NCBI GenBank assembly: GCA_035576205.1
Contig: DATLWR010000120.1
Location: 1-7,718, forward strand
From: DATLWR01 sp035576205
Lineage (GTDB): Bacteria > Pseudomonadota > Zetaproteobacteria > Mariprofundales > Mariprofundaceae
Direction: 5' to 3'
Length of the DNA: 7,718 nucleotides
Made by a program: the position numbers and the translations under genes. This document shows positions 7,577 to 7,718 of the stretch, piece by piece (position 1 is the first letter of the stretch; each line of letters opens with the position of its first letter). The notes beneath the pieces were generated by a model. It was not told the origin of the DNA and made no database searches. It saw only the letters and a list, made by a program, of their open reading frames with translations.

Positions 7577-7718
7577 GCGCACCGCTGCTCGCCACCGACC
7601 TCTACCAGCTGACCATGCTGGAGGCCTACCTCGAGCATGGCCTGACCGGCACGGCGAGCTTCGAGTTTTTCGTCCGCAAGTTGCCGCCGCAACGCAATTT
7701 CCTGATGTTCGCCGGGCT
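7573..7718 (+). CDS. pncB: Nicotinate phosphoribosyltransferase, N-terminal part (runs off the right edge)
   Basis: The first 48 codons of a gene continuing past the window. It begins MSAPLLATDLYQLTMLEAYL, and the ATDLYQLTM segment is typical of the nicotinate phosphoribosyltransferase N-terminus. FEFFVRKLPPQRNFLMFAG also matches the family (the pattern of aromatic, Arg and Pro before the first barrel strand). The full enzyme joins nicotinate to PRPP, forming nicotinate mononucleotide for NAD synthesis. The ATG overlaps the pncA stop codon (ATGA, 7573-7576), so the two are very likely co-transcribed and translationally coupled. Only the N-terminal portion is visible and no catalytic residue can be checked. 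The longer clade (about 460 residues or more) is more likely than the E. coli-like PncB from the start sequence, so the symbol is used in the functional sense only. Confidence 0.88.
   Translation, partial: MSAPLLATDLYQLTMLEAYLEHGLTGTASFEFFVRKLPPQRNFLMFAG

Noticed and set aside
6911..7582. 223-codon open frame on the minus strand opposite pncA
   Set aside because: pncA on the plus strand has a full catalytic triad and a ribosome site; the minus frame shows only complement-of-coding composition.

Overview
The window looks like chromosomal DNA of a Gram-negative proteobacterium, most likely a betaproteobacterium. The basis is GC-rich coding sequence, lipoprotein and signal-peptide genes of Gram-negative type (DUF4398 and DUF4197 families), an E. 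coli-type NADP isocitrate dehydrogenase and a bacterial-type aspartyl-tRNA synthetase. Genus cannot be set from the sequence alone. Most of the window is densely packed housekeeping DNA. The first ~310 bases differ: they are clearly poorer in GC (roughly 45% by hand count, against about 60-65% in the rest).

Layout. (1) 1-217, minus: the N-terminal part of a small unrecognised membrane protein that runs off the left edge. (2) 218-324: intergenic, with a 26-bp near-perfect palindrome at 265-290. (3) 325-4942, minus: a compact cluster read in the order aspS, a small DUF4398-type lipoprotein, icd, and a secreted DUF4197 protein. A candidate promoter for it lies at 5019-5047. (4) 5073-6918, minus: a class V-fold PLP-dependent aminotransferase followed by an unrecognised one-TM protein. 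(5) 6995-7718, plus, divergent from the aminotransferase: pncA (nicotinamidase) and the start of nicotinate phosphoribosyltransferase, which form an NAD salvage pair joined by an ATGA overlap.

The most notable item is icd. It encodes 580 residues instead of the ~416 of E. coli Icd. The extra ~160 residues start almost exactly where E. coli Icd ends and make a helical segment plus a C-terminal four-cysteine zinc ribbon, resembling the stand-alone DUF1451 zinc-ribbon family. All catalytic, NADP-specificity and phosphorylation-site residues of the enzyme part are present, so this looks like an intact TCA enzyme with a fused metal-binding tail. The DUF4197 gene starts on the last base of the icd stop codon and is probably translationally coupled to it.

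The gene pairs make biochemical sense in part. PncA converts nicotinamide to nicotinate, and the next enzyme converts nicotinate to its mononucleotide for NAD synthesis. AspRS carries residues (His31, Gly82) associated with the non-discriminating type, which would imply tRNA-dependent Asn or amidotransferase chemistry elsewhere in the genome. No CRISPR array, rRNA, tRNA or complete mobile element was seen.
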